DNA from: Flavobacteriales bacterium
GTDB taxonomy: Bacteria > Bacteroidota > Bacteroidia > Flavobacteriales_E > Vicingaceae
DNA length: 64,000 nt
Assembly (NCBI GenBank): GCA_020635815.1
Contig: JACJZB010000001.1
Location: 62,001 to 126,000 of the forward strand
Direction of reading: 5' to 3'
The notes below the pieces were generated by a model, which had not been told where the DNA came from, did no database searches, and saw only the letters and a program-made list of their open reading frames with translations. Numbering within the stretch: the first letter of the stretch is position 1; every line of letters starts with the position of its first letter. The position numbers and the translations under genes were made by a program. Shown here piece by piece: positions 61,330 through 64,000 of this stretch.

Positions 61330-63699
61330 TTACCCACCCCTAGCCCTCCGAAAAAGCGGAGCAAGCTCTCCGAGGAGGGGAATTACTTTGTACATTACAA
61401 CTCCTAGAGGTACAAGCAATAACAATAACAAGTAATAATAATTAAATGTTGTTTTCCCTTTTACAATAATTGAAGAAGTATTTCCTGTTAACCTGTAAGG
61501 AGACCAATAGAATGGGTTAAATTCTTCATCTTGTTTACAGTTATTCCAGTAGTCTTTTTTGGATAACCATAAAGAAACACTTTTGGTTTTTCCTTCAGCT
61601 AAATAATGAAAAAATCGTTTCATAATATACGAGTTTGTTTTATCGTCAATTTCCCAATTAGTAGTGATAGTGCTTTTAATGCCTGAGTAAATTAAAGCTT
61701 TGGTAAACCCGCCTGTATTGCCTTCAGAAATATAAGTTGAAGATTGATTGGTGTTGCAAGCAGTTGTAATAAATAAACTGTTATTAAAATTCATAGTTGT
61801 TAATTGATCAGAATCAATATGAACAGAATCGGCTAAATAAATTCGAGAATTAGAAGTTGTATAGTTTCCCCACCCGTGACCAACCAAGAGGATAATGTCG
61901 TGATTATTTACTTCATTTTTAAAGTCGCTTAAGTTAGTTGGAGATGAAAGTGTTGCCGTGTAATTAGCATTAATCCCATTTATTAATTTATTAGAAAAAA
62001 TTAGGTTTGTTTTTTTGTTAAACTCGCCATCTATAACTCCAATAGAGCTTTTGTTAGGGTTGTAAAACTTATAATTGTCATTTAAAATGGTAAGGTTTAA
62101 TCCATAACTAAAATTATATTTATGAAACATGTAAGGATAATCTTTCCATTTATTCGCTAGGGTATCAGAAATTAATAAATCAAAATTTAGTTGAGAAAAT
62201 TCAGAAGATGGAACAACAATAACATTTTTAGATTGGGCTAGCGTTAGTAGAGAGTCGATGGGTTTAAATAAATAGTTATATAAGTTATAATTTAATGTTT
62301 TAAATTGTTGAGCAGTACCAAAACCACTTAATTTCTTATAATATTGCTGATCAATTCTTATTCTATTATTATTGAGAAATAAAAAATGAACATTTGTTTT
62401 AGAAATAACGATTGAATGGATTTTATTAGGGTTGTTGGAGCTTAAATAAAACACAATAGTTTCATCATCGTTTAAATGTTGTTGAAGCTTTTTTACGGTA
62501 ATAGAATCTTTTAAATTCTTTTTTAAAGAGTACGTAAAATAAGAGTCTAAATCACTGTAGTAAAGAGCTTTATCAATGTAAGAACTATCGTTTGTTAGTA
62601 GAAATAAGTCATAACAACTATTCGGTATTTTTTGCAGGGTTGAAATTCGATAAGCATCATCTAATCCTTTGGTTTTGTCCCCAACTTGTTTATAATAGTT
62701 AATCCAACTATTTACCGAACTTTCGTAGGCAGAAAGTGATTGATATAAATATTGAATGTTATTTGTTGATTTATACCATTCTTCAAAATTCCATCCTTTC
62801 CATGATATAGCGGTGTTGTATTCGTTTAAGTGTAAAATATTGTTGTTTTGAGTTGCATACTGAATAGCCAAATTATAAAGTGAATCTGCTGCTTCATATT
62901 TTTTCATGTATTGGTAATCAAGTGCTAATAAAGAATAACATTGAGAAAGAAATCGGTTAGGATTTTTGTATGTTTTTTTCCCTAAATCGATGGCTTGATG
63001 ATACGTTTTTACACCTTTGTTAAAAATTTCGTTTAGACCAATAAATGGGCCTCTATTTTTATATATATCTTGGTTAAGGGCAATCATATCATTATATAAA
63101 TTTCCTAATAATCTTAAAATATCTGGTTTCTGGTATTGATTGGCATACGATAATGATTTTGTCACATAATAGATACTAGATTTTCTCATTAATATTAAGC
63201 TATCACCTCTTTCACACTTATTTATTTCAGAGTAGTAGAAGATTGCATTTCTCATACTGTTTCCATAAACTCTATAAATTCTTGATATTAAAGTTGAATC
63301 AGCATATTTATAGTTAGATTCTAATAATTTAAGAGACTTTACACAAAAAAATACTGAGGAATCAGACCTCAACTTATAGTGATTATATTCACTTAAATTA
63401 GAATAATAAAGAGAAGAATCTAATCCATTTTTATTTTCCAAAATATTAAAAGATAAAATAGAATATTTTTTGAATTTTTCAGTTTCTCCGAGTGTTAGGT
63501 AATTATCAGCAAGTATTAAATAACTTTTTGATTTTTGGTTGGAAGAATGTGTTTGCTGATTAATATTCTGTAAGATTAAATCAATACTTTTTTGATGATA
63601 ACCATTATTGAATAAATCTTCTGATTTTTCTATCCAAGTTTGACTAAACAACAAGTTTAGAGAGCCTATAAACACTACAAAAGTTAGAAAGAATCTCAT
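61330..63699 (-). CDS. CHAT-domain protein with TPR array and repeat-derived C-terminus
   Basis: 789 residues. Signal peptide 1-19 (LTFVVFIGSLNLLFSQ). Residues about 20-390 are TPR helices (SKSYLILADNYLTLGETEKF, CYSLLALDYQYMKKYEAADS). The CHAT domain (about 490-745) has the clan-CD pair: His in ILLVGHGWGN (about 608) and Cys in FITTACNTNQ (about 648). A membrane helix (about 754-770, YYYLLLLLLVPLGVVM) follows. The last 18 residues (PLLGELAPLFRRARGG and stop) are encoded by the 53-bp repeat, so the natural C-terminus was replaced or extended. It faces the sigma/TPR pair convergently. Proteolytic targets unknown. Confidence 0.88.
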   Translation of the reverse strand: MRFFLTFVVFIGSLNLLFSQTWIEKSEDLFNNGYHQKSIDLILQNINQQTHSSNQKSKSYLILADNYLTLGETEKFKKYSILSFNILENKNGLDSSLYYSNLSEYNHYKLRSDSSVFFCVKSLKLLESNYKYADSTLISRIYRVYGNSMRNAIFYYSEINKCERGDSLILMRKSSIYYVTKSLSYANQYQKPDILRLLGNLYNDMIALNQDIYKNRGPFIGLNEIFNKGVKTYHQAIDLGKKTYKNPNRFLSQCYSLLALDYQYMKKYEAADSLYNLAIQYATQNNNILHLNEYNTAISWKGWNFEEWYKSTNNIQYLYQSLSAYESSVNSWINYYKQVGDKTKGLDDAYRISTLQKIPNSCYDLFLLTNDSSYIDKALYYSDLDSYFTYSLKKNLKDSITVKKLQQHLNDDETIVFYLSSNNPNKIHSIVISKTNVHFLFLNNNRIRIDQQYYKKLSGFGTAQQFKTLNYNLYNYLFKPIDSLLTLAQSKNVIVVPSSEFSQLNFDLLISDTLANKWKDYPYMFHKYNFSYGLNLTILNDNYKFYNPNKSSIGVIDGEFNKKTNLIFSNKLINGINANYTATLSSPTNLSDFKNEVNNHDIILLVGHGWGNYTTSNSRIYLADSVHIDSDQLTTMNFNNSLFITTACNTNQSSTYISEGNTGGFTKALIYSGIKSTITTNWEIDDKTNSYIMKRFFHYLAEGKTKSVSLWLSKKDYWNNCKQDEEFNPFYWSPYRLTGNTSSIIVKGKTTFNYYYLLLLLLVPLGVVMYKVIPLLGELAPLFRRARGG
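61332..61384. repeat. 53-bp repeat, copy 2 (codes the C-terminus of the CHAT protein)
   Basis: Matches 56461-56513 with two mismatches. In this place it supplies the last 17 codons of the CHAT gene, while in copy 1 it begins at the stop codon. Confidence 0.8.
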
Positions 63700-63760
63700 T
63701 TATTTTTGATGATTAATTCTGCTAAAATAATATAAAAATTATTTTTTCTGTTTACTAACC

Positions 63761-64000
63761 CTAAACTAATCGTTTCTCAATATAATCGGAATTAAACAAA
63801 CCTAGAGCTCCCATATATTTTAAATTAAAAGGAATGAGGTCGCCAACCTTATACTTTTTTGTACTCTTACCAAAGTCTAAGATTATCATGTCGGAGCTAG
63901 CACCAATTACTGTAATTTTTGTATCAACAGGCATTAAAAAGTCGGGAGAAATATCTAGTAAACCTATGTCAATAATTGCTCGGTATGAGGTTTCTCCAAT
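63761..64000 (-). CDS. Amino-acid racemase (alanine/ornithine racemase-like), C-terminal part
   Basis: The frame is open from the window edge to TAG at 63761-63763; 79 residues are visible and the gene continues beyond 64000. The end is typical of PLP-dependent racemases of the alanine/ornithine group with a C-terminal beta domain: YRAIIDIGLLDISPDFLMPV, ITVIGASSDMIILDFGKS, YKVGDLIPFNLKYMGALGLF. The catalytic lysine and tyrosine lie in the part not seen. Not overlapping the CHAT gene (61 nt gap). Confidence 0.7.
   Translation of the reverse strand: MGETSYRAIIDIGLLDISPDFLMPVDTKITVIGASSDMIILDFGKSTKKYKVGDLIPFNLKYMGALGLFNSDYIEKRLV

Overview
The window is low-GC DNA from a member of the Bacteroidota, most likely a Flavobacteriales-type marine or freshwater bacterium (lineage is inference). 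The evidence is: several type IX secretion (T9SS) C-terminal sorting domains (type A at 842-3220, 6304-10317, 56513-57268 and 57280-58062; type B at 3677-5788); Bacteroidota-type promoters (TTTG, then TAnnTTTG); few Shine-Dalgarno sites; a tmRNA whose tag reads GENNYAMAA; and Bacteroidota-restricted families such as DUF3822, choice-of-anchor B and propeller-SpoIIE proteins.

Layout. 1-726: 3' end of a LysM/substrate-binding-like protein. 842-10317: three secreted T9SS proteins and a small XRE-type regulator; the block 3.3-10.4 kb is bracketed by a 28-bp direct repeat. 10379-15754: MerR regulator, MATE exporter, rsmD, DUF3822, a membrane-anchored protein and a RecD-like helicase. 15751-21232: a five-ORF operon (four genes if the A8 frameshift is repaired) that I read as a divergent chaperone/usher-like surface assembly system: PapD/DUF916-like chaperone, two secreted subunits separated by a hairpin, and a 1025-residue beta-barrel protein with carboxypeptidase-regulatory-like plugs. 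21352-38666: mostly housekeeping genes (lipoprotein, MsbA-like ABC exporter, glycosyltransferase, purB, cysZ-like, mqnA, PD40 protein, YigZ, EamA, ribD, M42 peptidase, HAD, MazEF, DUF2797, GH3, deoxynucleoside kinase). 38667-39541: palindromic repeat arrays around a GIY-YIG gene. 39562-52376: outer-membrane proteins, a propeller-SpoIIE phosphatase next to a caspase-like protease and lipoproteins, a membrane pyrophosphatase fused to a YceI domain, and pyruvate dehydrogenase E1 beta. 52538-55666: acetyltransferase, polysaccharide deacetylase and an alanine-dehydrogenase-like enzyme. 55952-56351: ssrA. 56400-63699: accessory region with tandem T9SS paralogues, an HTH/small-membrane-protein operon, an ECF sigma/TPR-membrane protein pair and a CHAT-TPR protease-like protein, separated by repeats. 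63761-64000: 3' end of an amino-acid racemase.

Two themes run through the window. The first is cell-envelope and surface biology: T9SS cargo, the usher-like locus, outer-membrane barrels, and two clan-CD protease-like proteins tied to signalling genes. The second is a rich set of short repeats (nested palindromes, PELVEG-type elements, degenerate word-like tracts) that sit in intergenic DNA and have also entered coding sequence: in ribD, in the C-terminus of the CHAT protein, and near the sorting domains of two T9SS proteins. All functions are assigned by reading motifs and architecture; no database search was run.
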